Positions 35,316 to 42,693 of a DNA stretch of 64,000 nucleotides are shown here, piece by piece. Source of the DNA: JAGQIB01 sp041393395 (GTDB lineage: Bacteria; ARS69); the NCBI GenBank assembly GCA_041393395.1, contig JAWKKG010000003.1:744001-808000 (forward strand). Reading direction: 5' to 3'. The notes beneath the pieces are model-generated. The model saw only the letters and a list, made by a program, of their open reading frames with translations, was not told the DNA's origin and did no database searches. Both the position numbers and the translations under genes were made by a program. Numbering within the stretch: the stretch's first letter is position 1; each line of letters starts with the position of its first letter.

Positions 35316-36140
35316 ATGTCTGTCTTCGTTTCCCTGGGACTGCTGGTTCTTGCCGTCGCCGTGGGTGGGAGTGCTCCGGAAGGGCCGACGCTGTTTCCGC
35401 CACCGTCGCCCACCGACGTGGTCGAGTTCGTCGTGGCGGGCGCGATCGTGGCGCTGCCCAGGGCGGACGCGGACGTGCTTCGCCGCGCGTCGCCGGGGGA
35501 CACCGTCACCGTCGCCGCGTTGCGCCAGAACGAAGAGGGGCGCTGGGTCGAAGTCGCGGGCGGCGGATTCGTGCGCGCGTCCTGGCTGGACGGACCTTCC
35601 GCGCCGTTCGAGGGTGACCCGGTCCCCGGAACGGAGGGCCTCGCGGGCGGTCGCGTGCTCTCCGATGCCTGGCGCCCCGCGGATCTCGTGGTCTTGCCGG
35701 ACTCCCTCGCGTACCCGGGATACGAGAATCGTGTCATGCGTCTGCGGCGCGACGCGGCGCGGGCGTTCGTACGACTCGCGGAAGCCGCTCGCGCCGACGG
35801 CGTGGACCTGCGGGTGATCTCGGCGTGGCGCGATGCGTCGGCCCAACGCCGGCTGTACGCTCGTGCGCTCGCTCGCGATCCGGATCAGCGCTGGAGCGCC
35901 GCGCCGGGCCGGAGCGAACACCGCCTGGGAACCACACTGGATGTCGGCCCGCCGGATCTCGCACCGCTCGACCCCGCTCTCGAGCGACATGCGGCAGGGC
36001 GATGGTTGCGTGAGCACGGGGCGGAGTTCGGATTCGTCCTCAGTTTCTCGCGCGAGCGCCACGAACAGCGCGGCGTGATCTTCGAACCCTGGCATCTGCG
36101 CTGGGTGGCCGAGGCCGTAGCCGACGACGGCGGCTGGTAG
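35316..36140 (+). CDS. M15 family D-alanyl-D-alanine carboxypeptidase (VanY-like)
   Basis: A 274-residue exported peptidoglycan peptidase. An N-terminal hydrophobic segment (SVFVSLGLLVLAVAVGGSA) serves as signal or anchor. Residues 35-95 look like an SH3-like wall-binding part (PGDTVTVAALRQNEEGRWVE). Residues about 130-270 are the M15B domain, with DLRVISAWRDASAQRRLY, the zinc motif GRSEHRLGTTLDV (His and Asp) and EPWHLRWV (Glu, His). It would remove the terminal D-Ala of stem peptides. A TAAATA box at 35304-35309 ends six bases before the ATG, though GGAAGC could also act as a weak ribosome-binding site. A strong terminator follows. Confidence 0.87.
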   Translation: MSVFVSLGLLVLAVAVGGSAPEGPTLFPPPSPTDVVEFVVAGAIVALPRADADVLRRASPGDTVTVAALRQNEEGRWVEVAGGGFVRASWLDGPSAPFEGDPVPGTEGLAGGRVLSDAWRPADLVVLPDSLAYPGYENRVMRLRRDAARAFVRLAEAARADGVDLRVISAWRDASAQRRLYARALARDPDQRWSAAPGRSEHRLGTTLDVGPPDLAPLDPALERHAAGRWLREHGAEFGFVLSFSRERHEQRGVIFEPWHLRWVAEAVADDGGW

Positions 36141-36166
36141 CACGAGGTCCCACTCGTCACCCCTCC

Positions 36167-36197
36167 CTCGCGATCTCCGGGTCGCGAGTTTTTTTTT
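36167..36197 (+). terminator. intrinsic terminator after the VanY-like gene
   Basis: CTCGCGA / TCGCGAG closes an eight-base loop and runs straight into nine T residues (36189-36197), the best terminator in the window. Confidence 0.9.
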
Positions 36198-36228
36198 GCC
36201 CCCATGTCGCTTTTCGCTGGATCAACAC

Positions 36229-36277
36229 TATGAAAACCGGTATATCCCATACCGTATGAGAACTGAAATAGTTCATA
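36229..36277 (+). promoter_or_regulatory. operator and promoter region of the MarR gene
   Basis: An A+T-rich patch in G+C-rich DNA. CGGTAT-ATCCC-ATACCG (36238-36254) is a perfect inverted repeat just before the ATG. GAACT-GAAAT-AGTTC (36260-36274) is another, inside the first codons. The direct motif TATGAxAAC occurs at 36230-36238 and 36255-36263. TATATC (36241-36246), nine bases before the ATG, with TGGATC 17 bases upstream, could be the promoter. Binding here would block transcription, as MarR autorepressors do. Confidence 0.5.
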
Positions 36278-36735
36278 TCCTGTCGCAGGTCGATCGGCTC
36301 GGCGATCGGCGAGACGCCTACCGGCGCACGCTGCGTCGGCGGGGCCTCACGCCGCCGCTCCTGCTGGTCCTTCGGATCCTCGAGGGGGAGCCGGGGCTCA
36401 CGATGGTGGAGCTGGCGCGTCGGCTCACGACCTCGGTGCCCACGATGCAGAGCCGCATCGGTCGGCTGGAGGAGCTGGGCCTGATCAAGCGGCAGCGCAG
36501 CCTCGACGATCGCCGACGGGTCCCCACGGATCTGACGCGAAGGGGCAAGGCGGTGCTGCGACAGGCGCCCATGGCCGGGGCGGGGCGCATCCTGGATGCG
36601 CTCGAGGCGGGGGAGGTGACCCCGCGAGGTCTCCGTCGCCTGGCGACGGAACTGGAGAGGCTGGAACGGCTGCTCTTCCCGGAGGAGAGCGGTCGGGAGG
36701 AGGCGAGCCGGCCGGCCGCCGTGTGGAGGCGGTAG
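36256..36735 (+). CDS. MarR family transcriptional regulator
   Basis: A 159-residue winged-helix regulator. It has a helix (TEIVHILSQVDRLGDRRDAY), then the recognition region GLTMVELARRLTTSVPTMQS, RIGRLEELGLIKRQRSLDDR with the wing RRRVPTDLTRRGKAVL, all MarR hallmarks. The ATG at 36256 is preferred over one at 36196 because palindromic operator-like repeats and a -10-like box cover the intervening bases. The ligand and targets are unknown. Autoregulation is inferred from the operator overlapping the start. The gene is isolated, with a 307-base gap downstream. Confidence 0.86.
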   Translation: MRTEIVHILSQVDRLGDRRDAYRRTLRRRGLTPPLLLVLRILEGEPGLTMVELARRLTTSVPTMQSRIGRLEELGLIKRQRSLDDRRRVPTDLTRRGKAVLRQAPMAGAGRILDALEAGEVTPRGLRRLATELERLERLLFPEESGREEASRPAAVWRR

Positions 36736-37042
36736 CCGGCCCGGTCAGAGTCGTGACTCGGGGCCGCTCGTGGTCGTGTGGATGGGTCGTGACGTCTCGG
36801 TGCGGGGACCCCGAAGGCCCTCGTCACTGGGAGAGACGGTCCCGAGTCCGTTTTCGTGAGGGGTCGCCGCGAGCTCGGCTCCCGGCGTAGGGTGCACGCC
36901 GGGCCCGGGCTTCGGGGCCCCTCGCATACTCAGGGCGAAAGCCCACCCGGCGCGGTTCGGAAGCAGTCGATCGCGCAGAGGGGCCGCTCCCGCGAGGGGG
37001 CGGCCCTTCGTCGTGGGGGCTCGACGTCGACGGCGCGCCGGA
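36736..37042. other. 307-base intergenic region with hairpins
   Basis: No credible gene is seen. It holds GAGTC-GT-GACTC (36747-36758), a GGGC-GAAA-GCCC tetraloop hairpin (36932-36943) and GGGCCGC / GCGGCCC (36981-36987 and 37000-37006). The last could terminate transcription from either flank, but it lacks a T tract. A small RNA between the two hairpins is possible but unsupported by a promoter. Confidence 0.45.
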
Positions 37043-37564
37043 TCAGTCCGCGGCCGCGGCCCGGGCGGCGGCGATCGCCGCGTCGTAATCCGGCTGGAGC
37101 CCGATCTGCGGCACGTACTCGACGTACGTGACCGTGTCCTGCGCGTTCACCACGAGGATCGCCCGACACAGCATGCGGGTCTCCTTCACGAGCACGCCGT
37201 AGCCGGTGCCGAACGACACGTCCCGGTGGTCGGACACGAGCGTGAGGTTGCGGACCCCGGCCGCGCCGCACCAGCGGGCCTGGGCGGGCGGGAGATCGAC
37301 CGAAACCACCACGATCTCGACGCCATCGATCTCGTCCGCCCTCCGCGAGAACTCGCGGGCCTCGAGGTCACACACGGACGTGTCGAGCGAAGGCACCACG
37401 ACGAAGAGCCGGGTCCTGCCGGCGCTCGAGGCCAGGGTCACGGGTTTCCAGTCCTGGCCGATGCCGGAGAAGTCCGGGGCGGAATCCCCGGGCCGCATCT
37501 CCGGGCCCACCAGCGTGAGTTTCCGGTCTCCGACGAGGAAGGCATTCGGGCGTTCGATGGTCAC
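37043..37564 (-). CDS. tpx: thiol peroxidase Tpx (atypical 2-Cys peroxiredoxin)
   Basis: A 173-residue peroxiredoxin that reduces lipid and other hydroperoxides with electrons from thioredoxin or another thiol. The peroxidatic Cys65 is in SLDTSVCDLEAREFSRR, and the resolving Cys99 is in ARWCGAAGVRN. The 34-residue spacing equals that of E. coli Tpx (61/95). GPEMRPGDSAPDF and TYVEYVPQIGLQPDYDAA are family signatures. It starts at GTG 37564 behind GGAGGATCCC. It is divergent from the methionine-pathway gene. A bacilliredoxin (YtxJ) elsewhere in the window hints at low-molecular-weight thiol redox chemistry. Confidence 0.93.
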   Translation of the reverse strand: MTIERPNAFLVGDRKLTLVGPEMRPGDSAPDFSGIGQDWKPVTLASSAGRTRLFVVVPSLDTSVCDLEAREFSRRADEIDGVEIVVVSVDLPPAQARWCGAAGVRNLTLVSDHRDVSFGTGYGVLVKETRMLCRAILVVNAQDTVTYVEYVPQIGLQPDYDAAIAAARAAAAD

Positions 37565-37719
37565 GGGATCCTCCGGGAGAGGGGGGCGGTGGGGCAGCAC
37601 TCGGGCGAATATCCGCAGGGGGGCCGGGGCGGTCAACGTCCCCGGGCCCCGCGCCCGACGGTCGCCTTTTCGAGCGAAGGCCGGAACCTTTCCCCGGGCG
37701 ACGGGTATTCGAGGCAACA

Positions 37720-37908
37720 CGGGAGCCGAAGCGCAGACGCTCCCGGGAGAAGCGAGCACGAGGGAGCAGGGCCGGACATCCTCGGGAGAAGCCGAAGAAG
37801 TCCGGGGGTTGGGAAGACGAGGACAGGGGATCAAACACCCGCATCCGCGAGGATGCGGCAGAGCGCGCCGCGACCCGAGCACCCCCCGGGCGCGGCGCCG
37901 CTTTTTTT
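37720..37908 (+). promoter_or_regulatory. structured leader ending in a terminator, candidate riboswitch/attenuator
   Basis: Four successive hairpins precede the methionine-pathway gene. CGGGAGC/GCTCCCG is at 37720-37726 and 37739-37745. CCGGAC/GTCCGG (37772-37777, 37800-37805) encloses TCGG/CCGA. CCGCATCC/GGATGCGG around a GCGA tetraloop is at 37839-37858. The last is a terminator stem with T7. No plus-strand gene lies within 1.1 kb upstream, so something must be transcribed into this terminator. I could not match it to S-box, SAM-IV, SAH, THF or cobalamin consensus sequences. Confidence 0.45.
37865..37908 (+). terminator. intrinsic terminator just upstream of the methionine-pathway gene
   Basis: GCGCCGCG-A-CCCG pairs with CGGG-CGCGGCGC (twelve base pairs, one bulge), and seven T residues follow at 37902-37908, 45 bases before the GTG start. 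Confidence 0.7.
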
Positions 37909-37953
37909 CCGCTATCCTGCCGGGGTCTTTCGTCCCCGTACCCGGGAGATCGA

Positions 37954-39822
37954 GTGGAACCGTTTCTCGAGCGGCTCGCCCGAGGCGCCATCGTGGCCGA
38001 CGGGGCCATGGGCACGATGCTCTACGCCAAGGGCATCTACATCAACCAGTGCTTCGACGAGCTCAACCTGACCCACCCGGAGCTCGTCCGGGAAGTGCAT
38101 CGCGACTACCTCGACGCCGGCGCCGACCTCATCGAGACGAACACGTTCGGCGCGAATCGATTCAAGCTCGAGCCCCACGGGCTCGCGGATCGAGTCGCGG
38201 AGATCAACCGGCGGGGCGCCGAGCTCGCCCGGGCCGAGGCCGGAGATGCCGCCTGGGTCGCCGGCTCGCTCGGCCCGCTCGGCGTTCCCCTCGAGCCGCT
38301 CGGTCGAATGGCCTACGAGGAGGCGCGCGAGTGCTTCCGGATGCAGGCCGCCGCGCTGGCGGAGGGTGGCGTCGACGTTTTCGTCGTCGAGACGATCCGT
38401 CGCCTCGAGGAGGCGCGCGAAGCGATTCTCGGAATCCGCGAAGTCTCCGACCATCCGATCATTGCACTGGTGAGCATCTCGGACGACGAGCAGACCGCGT
38501 TCGGTGACACCCCCGAGAAGATCGCTCGCTCCCTCGATGAATGGGGAGCCGACGTGCTCGGCCTGAATTGCTCGGTCGGGCCGCAACCGATGTTGACGGC
38601 CGTCGAGAAGATGGCCGGCCACACGAACCGTCCGCTCTGCGTCATGCCGAATGCCGGGATGCCCCGTCTCGTGGAGGGGCGATACATGTACCTCTCCTCT
38701 CCGGAGTACTTCGCGAAGTACGCCCGTCGCTTCTTCCGGGTGGGAGTGCGGGTGCTCGGAGGTTGCTGCGGGACGACTCCCGAACACGTGCGTGCGATCC
38801 GGGGCGCCGTGCGTTCGCTCGGCCCCGATGAGCTCGGGTCCGCGCCGCGCGCTGCCGTGCTCGGCTCCACCGCGAGAACACCCGGGATCGAACCGGTGCG
38901 GACCGCGGACAAGTCGCATCTGGCCGCTCGCATCGCGGAAGGCAAGTTCGTTTGCTCGGTCGAGATCGCTCCGCCGAAGAGCCCCGACCCGTCACGGTCG
39001 CTGGAGCGAATCCGCCAGCTCGCGGAAGCCGGCGTGGATTGCGTCAACATCCCGGACGGTCCGCGCGCTTCGGCTCGCATGAGCTCACTCGCGCTGGCGG
39101 TCCTCTCGGCGCGCGACCACGGGATCGAACCGATCCTCCATTACTGCTGTCGCGACCGGAACCTGCTCGGGATGCAATCGGATCTGCTCGGAGTGGGGGC
39201 ACTCGGCCTCCGCAACGTGCTGATCGTCACCGGGGATCCCCCGAAGCTCGGGGACTATCCGGACGCGACCGCGGTGTTCGACGTGGACTCGATCGGCCTC
39301 ATGCAGATCGCGAATCGTCTGAACCACGGCCAGGACCTCGTGGGGAATGCGATCGACCGCCCGACGGCGCTGCACCTCGGCGTCGGCGCGAATCCGGCGG
39401 CCGTGAATCTGGACGAGGAGATCCGGCGGTTCGAGTACAAGGTCGAGGCGGGAGCCGAGTTCGCGATGACGCAGCCGGTCTACGACGCGCGTGTGTTCGA
39501 GAACTTCATCCGCCGGACCGAGCACTGCCGGATCCCGACCCTGGTCGGCATCCTGCCGCTCCGCAGCTATCGAAACGCGGAGTTCCTCACGAACGAGGTG
39601 CCGGGGATGCAGGTGCCGGAGTCGATCCTGAAGCGCCTCGCGGATGCGTCGAGCGCGGACGACGGGAAGGCCGTCGGCGTCGAGATCGCTCGGGAGGCCT
39701 TGATCGAGGCGATGCCCATGGCCCAGGGGGTCTACGTCATGCCGCCGTTCGGCAGCGTATCGGCCGCGCTCGCCGTCCTCGAGGCGATCCCCGAGGAACG
39801 GCGAGCGCGCGCCGTCGGTTGA
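37954..39822 (+). CDS. bifunctional homocysteine S-methyltransferase / methylenetetrahydrofolate reductase
   Basis: A 622-residue cytosolic fusion of the YitJ type that makes methionine. Residues 1-295 are the zinc-dependent homocysteine methyltransferase: DGAMGTMLYAKG near the start and ligands Cys206 (NCSVGP), Cys271 and Cys272 (GGCCGTTPEH). Residues about 320-622 are an MTHFR-like flavoprotein barrel (CSVEIAPPKSPDPSRSLERI, NVLIVTGDPPKLGDYPDATA, AEFAMTQPVYDARVFENFI). The cobalamin-binding and reactivation domains of MetH are absent. GTG start behind GGGAGATCGA. A terminator-bearing leader suggests attenuation. The stop is one base from that of the convergent M16 peptidase gene. Confidence 0.92.
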   Translation: MEPFLERLARGAIVADGAMGTMLYAKGIYINQCFDELNLTHPELVREVHRDYLDAGADLIETNTFGANRFKLEPHGLADRVAEINRRGAELARAEAGDAAWVAGSLGPLGVPLEPLGRMAYEEARECFRMQAAALAEGGVDVFVVETIRRLEEAREAILGIREVSDHPIIALVSISDDEQTAFGDTPEKIARSLDEWGADVLGLNCSVGPQPMLTAVEKMAGHTNRPLCVMPNAGMPRLVEGRYMYLSSPEYFAKYARRFFRVGVRVLGGCCGTTPEHVRAIRGAVRSLGPDELGSAPRAAVLGSTARTPGIEPVRTADKSHLAARIAEGKFVCSVEIAPPKSPDPSRSLERIRQLAEAGVDCVNIPDGPRASARMSSLALAVLSARDHGIEPILHYCCRDRNLLGMQSDLLGVGALGLRNVLIVTGDPPKLGDYPDATAVFDVDSIGLMQIANRLNHGQDLVGNAIDRPTALHLGVGANPAAVNLDEEIRRFEYKVEAGAEFAMTQPVYDARVFENFIRRTEHCRIPTLVGILPLRSYRNAEFLTNEVPGMQVPESILKRLADASSADDGKAVGVEIAREALIEAMPMAQGVYVMPPFGSVSAALAVLEAIPEERRARAVG

Positions 39823-39823
39823 T

Positions 39824-42541
39824 CTACTGCTGCTGCAGGCGGTAGATCTTCGCGGGGTCGAACACGGTCTTCGCCAGGCCATTGACGGCTTCGGGCGTCA
39901 CGCGACCGAGGTCGTCGACGTACTCGAGTTCACTCCGGAAGCCGATCCCGTCTCCCTCGGCCACCGCGAGTCGCCAGGCCGTGCGCGCGTTATCCTGCGC
40001 TCCGAGAACCTGTCGATTCGTCAGCTGGCGGATCGCGTCGTCGAACTCGTCCTGCGTGAACCCGTTCGCCTCGTAGCGGGCGAGATCCGCGTCGAACATG
40101 TCGAGAATCTCGTCGAAGCGGTCGCGCTTGACGTCGTTCTCGAGGATCCAGGTGCCCGCGCCGAGGTGCTCCCAGAAGTTGATCCAGCTCCGGTAGGAGA
40201 CCCCCTCGCCGTAGACGTACTTGTAGAAGTGGTCGTTGCCGGCGAGACGGGCGAGGACGACAGACGTCATGTGGTCGCCATCCGTCATCGAGGAGCCGGG
40301 GCGGCCCCAGTTCACCGTCCAGTAGTTCTTGCCGAGGTCGAGCACCTGACGGTCCGCCGGCGGATCCCACGCGATCGAGGCGCTCGCCGGGTCGATCGAC
40401 CACGGCTTTGCGTCGTCCCGCGGAATGTCCGCCCAGTGAGAGGCGATCCACTCCGCCACCCGATCCGGATCGACGTCTCCCACGATCGACAAGACGATCC
40501 GGTCCGGGCGCCAGTTGCCCCGATGAAACGCCTGCAGCTGCGCCGGCGTGATCGCGGAAAGAGACGCTTCGCTTCCGAACGTCGGTCGACCGTAAGGATG
40601 GCCGGCGAACACGCGATCGTAGAACTCCTGCTTCACGTACTCGAGGTTGTTCTCGGGAAGCAGGCGGGCCTGGTTGACGAGGTCCTCCCGGAGCTTCTCG
40701 ATCGCGGCGTCCCGGAAATCGGGGAAGAACATCGTCTCCTTGAGGCACGCCAGCATTGCCGGCCACTCGTCGACGAGCCCCCGGTAGTGCTGGCCTGCCG
40801 CGTCACGGTAGTCCACGTGCCGCGACGTATTGGCGCGGCTGCCGCTCGACGTGTGGGCGGAAGCCGCGATCGAGCGCGAAGCGAGCAGGCGTGAGAAGCC
40901 CTCGCGGTCCCAGCGCCGGGTCGAGCGGAGCCCGAGTTCCGACACGAAGAGGTTGATCCCCTCCTGGCCCTTCGGCTCGACCCACTGGCCGCCGAGGATT
41001 CGACTGGAGATGGCCACCAGCGGACTTCCGGCCGAGCGGCGCACCAGCACGCGCATCCCGTTCGCGTAGGTGTACTCGGAGACGTCACCGGCCTCGTCCG
41101 TCTTTTCGTAGGAGAGCGGTGTCCCGTCCGCCGGTCGGAGGCCTCCGGCGACATCCAGCTCGGGAAGCGCACCGGCGAACGGCGCGCCCGGTTCCACCGG
41201 TGCGGGATCGGCCGCCGCCGGATCGAAGTCGTCGGGGTACACGGTAGCGGTCACCAGGCGCCGCGGCGAGATCCAGCGCTCCTTCGCCGCCTGCACGTCC
41301 TCGCGGGTCAGGGCCGCCCAGCGGTCCGTCAGTGCCGCCGCGGCCGCCGCGCCGCGCCGACTCACCAGGAACCCGTACCTCCCGGCCCGATCCGCGTTCG
41401 TTTCCCGCTGGGCGGCCTCGTGGAACAGGACCCCGCGCTTCGTCTGCTCGAAGATCTCCTCGGGCACCGAGGTCACGTCGAAATCGAGCAGGAAGTCCTG
41501 AGCGAACGTCCGGACGGCCGGGTGCTTCTCCGGGTCGGTCCGAACTTGAATCGTGAAGTCGCTCGCGTCCCGCTTCACGTAGCAGTCCGCCGAGACGGAC
41601 AGCGCCCACTTCTTCTGCTCCTCGAGGAACTGCGGAAGGCCGTAGGACGAGTCGTTCAACAGGGCGGCCAGCATTTCCAGCGCCGGGACGTCTTCGTGGT
41701 TGCCTCCCGGGCAGACGATGCCGATCAAGGAGAGGGCGCTCTGGGCCTGGGGCAGGAAGTCGATTCGCGTGCGCGGTCCCTGCTGCTCGGGCTCCACGAG
41801 GCCCAGCTCGAACGACTCCGGACCGCGCGACAACTTGCCCCAGTCTCTCTCCAGGGTCGCGAGCATTTCCGATTCCGTGAAGTCGCCGGCCACGGAGAGG
41901 ATCATGTGATTCGGCGTGAACCGATCGCGGTAGTACTGGAAGGTGCGGTCCATGTCGAGCTCGCGAATCGCCTTCTCGGTACCGATCACGGAGCGGCGGT
42001 ACGGATGGACTTCGTAGGCCGTCTCGCCCCACGCTTCCCAGAGGAGGTTGTCGGGTTGCTCGCGACCGCGCGTCATCTCCTGCAGCACGACGAGCTTCTC
42101 GTCCTCGAACCAGTCCTTCGTGAAATCGAGGTCGAGCATGGCTTCCCGGAAGAGCGGAAACGCGGCCGCGAAGTTCTCCTCGGGTGCCTCGAAGCCGAAG
42201 TTGATCTCGTCGTCCCAGGTCCAGCCACCGATCTCGCGACCCAGTCGGCTCATCGTCTTGCGGAATTCCGTGGGCGGGAGATTCGGCGTGCCGCCCTTGT
42301 ACACGAGGTGTTCGATGTAGTGGAGCGAGCCCTGGTAGTACTCGTCCTCGGTGCGGCCACCGGTCGCGACGTAGAGAGAAACGGAGACCACGGGGTGGGC
42401 GTCCGAGGGAGCCAGGACGACCGTCAGGCCGTTGTCGAGCGTGTGGACGGTAAAGGGCGCCGGATCCGCGGTGGCCGGATCGACGGCCCCCAGCAGGGTG
42501 ATCGCGCCCGCCGCCGCGAAAAGCGAGACTCGTTTCTTCAT
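39824..42541 (-). CDS. secreted M16 family zinc metallopeptidase, two-module
   Basis: A 905-residue periplasmic or secreted pitrilysin-family peptidase. A signal peptide (MKKRVSLFAAAGAITLLGAV) leads two M16 modules. The N-terminal one has the inverted zinc motif HYIEH (His74, Glu77, His78), and a downstream Glu in VVLQEMTRGREQ completes the site. The C-terminal module (about 470-905) lacks HxxEH and is the usual structural half, with RNWRPDRIVLSIVGDVDPDR. Substrates are unknown peptides. GGAGGATTCC precedes the ATG. A TAGCAT box at 42568-42563 may be its -10. Confidence 0.9.
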   Translation of the reverse strand: MKKRVSLFAAAGAITLLGAVDPATADPAPFTVHTLDNGLTVVLAPSDAHPVVSVSLYVATGGRTEDEYYQGSLHYIEHLVYKGGTPNLPPTEFRKTMSRLGREIGGWTWDDEINFGFEAPEENFAAAFPLFREAMLDLDFTKDWFEDEKLVVLQEMTRGREQPDNLLWEAWGETAYEVHPYRRSVIGTEKAIRELDMDRTFQYYRDRFTPNHMILSVAGDFTESEMLATLERDWGKLSRGPESFELGLVEPEQQGPRTRIDFLPQAQSALSLIGIVCPGGNHEDVPALEMLAALLNDSSYGLPQFLEEQKKWALSVSADCYVKRDASDFTIQVRTDPEKHPAVRTFAQDFLLDFDVTSVPEEIFEQTKRGVLFHEAAQRETNADRAGRYGFLVSRRGAAAAAALTDRWAALTREDVQAAKERWISPRRLVTATVYPDDFDPAAADPAPVEPGAPFAGALPELDVAGGLRPADGTPLSYEKTDEAGDVSEYTYANGMRVLVRRSAGSPLVAISSRILGGQWVEPKGQEGINLFVSELGLRSTRRWDREGFSRLLASRSIAASAHTSSGSRANTSRHVDYRDAAGQHYRGLVDEWPAMLACLKETMFFPDFRDAAIEKLREDLVNQARLLPENNLEYVKQEFYDRVFAGHPYGRPTFGSEASLSAITPAQLQAFHRGNWRPDRIVLSIVGDVDPDRVAEWIASHWADIPRDDAKPWSIDPASASIAWDPPADRQVLDLGKNYWTVNWGRPGSSMTDGDHMTSVVLARLAGNDHFYKYVYGEGVSYRSWINFWEHLGAGTWILENDVKRDRFDEILDMFDADLARYEANGFTQDEFDDAIRQLTNRQVLGAQDNARTAWRLAVAEGDGIGFRSELEYVDDLGRVTPEAVNGLAKTVFDPAKIYRLQQQ

Positions 42542-42693
42542 GGAATCCTCCGGTTTCCGGACATGCTAGCGCGGCGACCCGGGCGTCGGCCAGTCCGTGG
42601 CTTCGGGATCTCGTGCGGCCAGGGCCGAGCGAACGCGGGCCCGGGACGGAATCCCGTGGCGGGTCGCCCCCCGTGCGGCAGGGGAGTCTCCGC

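Larger units (their letters stand above)
37565..37953. other. 389-base divergent intergenic region
   Basis: It carries the ribosome-binding site of tpx (37565-37575), a long G+C-rich inverted repeat GGGGCCGGGG / CCCCGGGCCCC around 37617-37650, a GCCTT/AAGGC hairpin (37664-37681) and the structured leader plus terminator described separately (37720-37908). A -10-like TATCCT lies at 37913-37918. No open frame here looks real. Confidence 0.6.

Noticed and set aside
37613..37860. Known riboswitch class before the methionine gene
   Set aside because: I looked for S-box, SAM-IV, SAH, THF and cobalamin core sequences; some G+C-rich stretches look superficially similar (CCCCGC, GGGAAG), but conserved core strings are absent.
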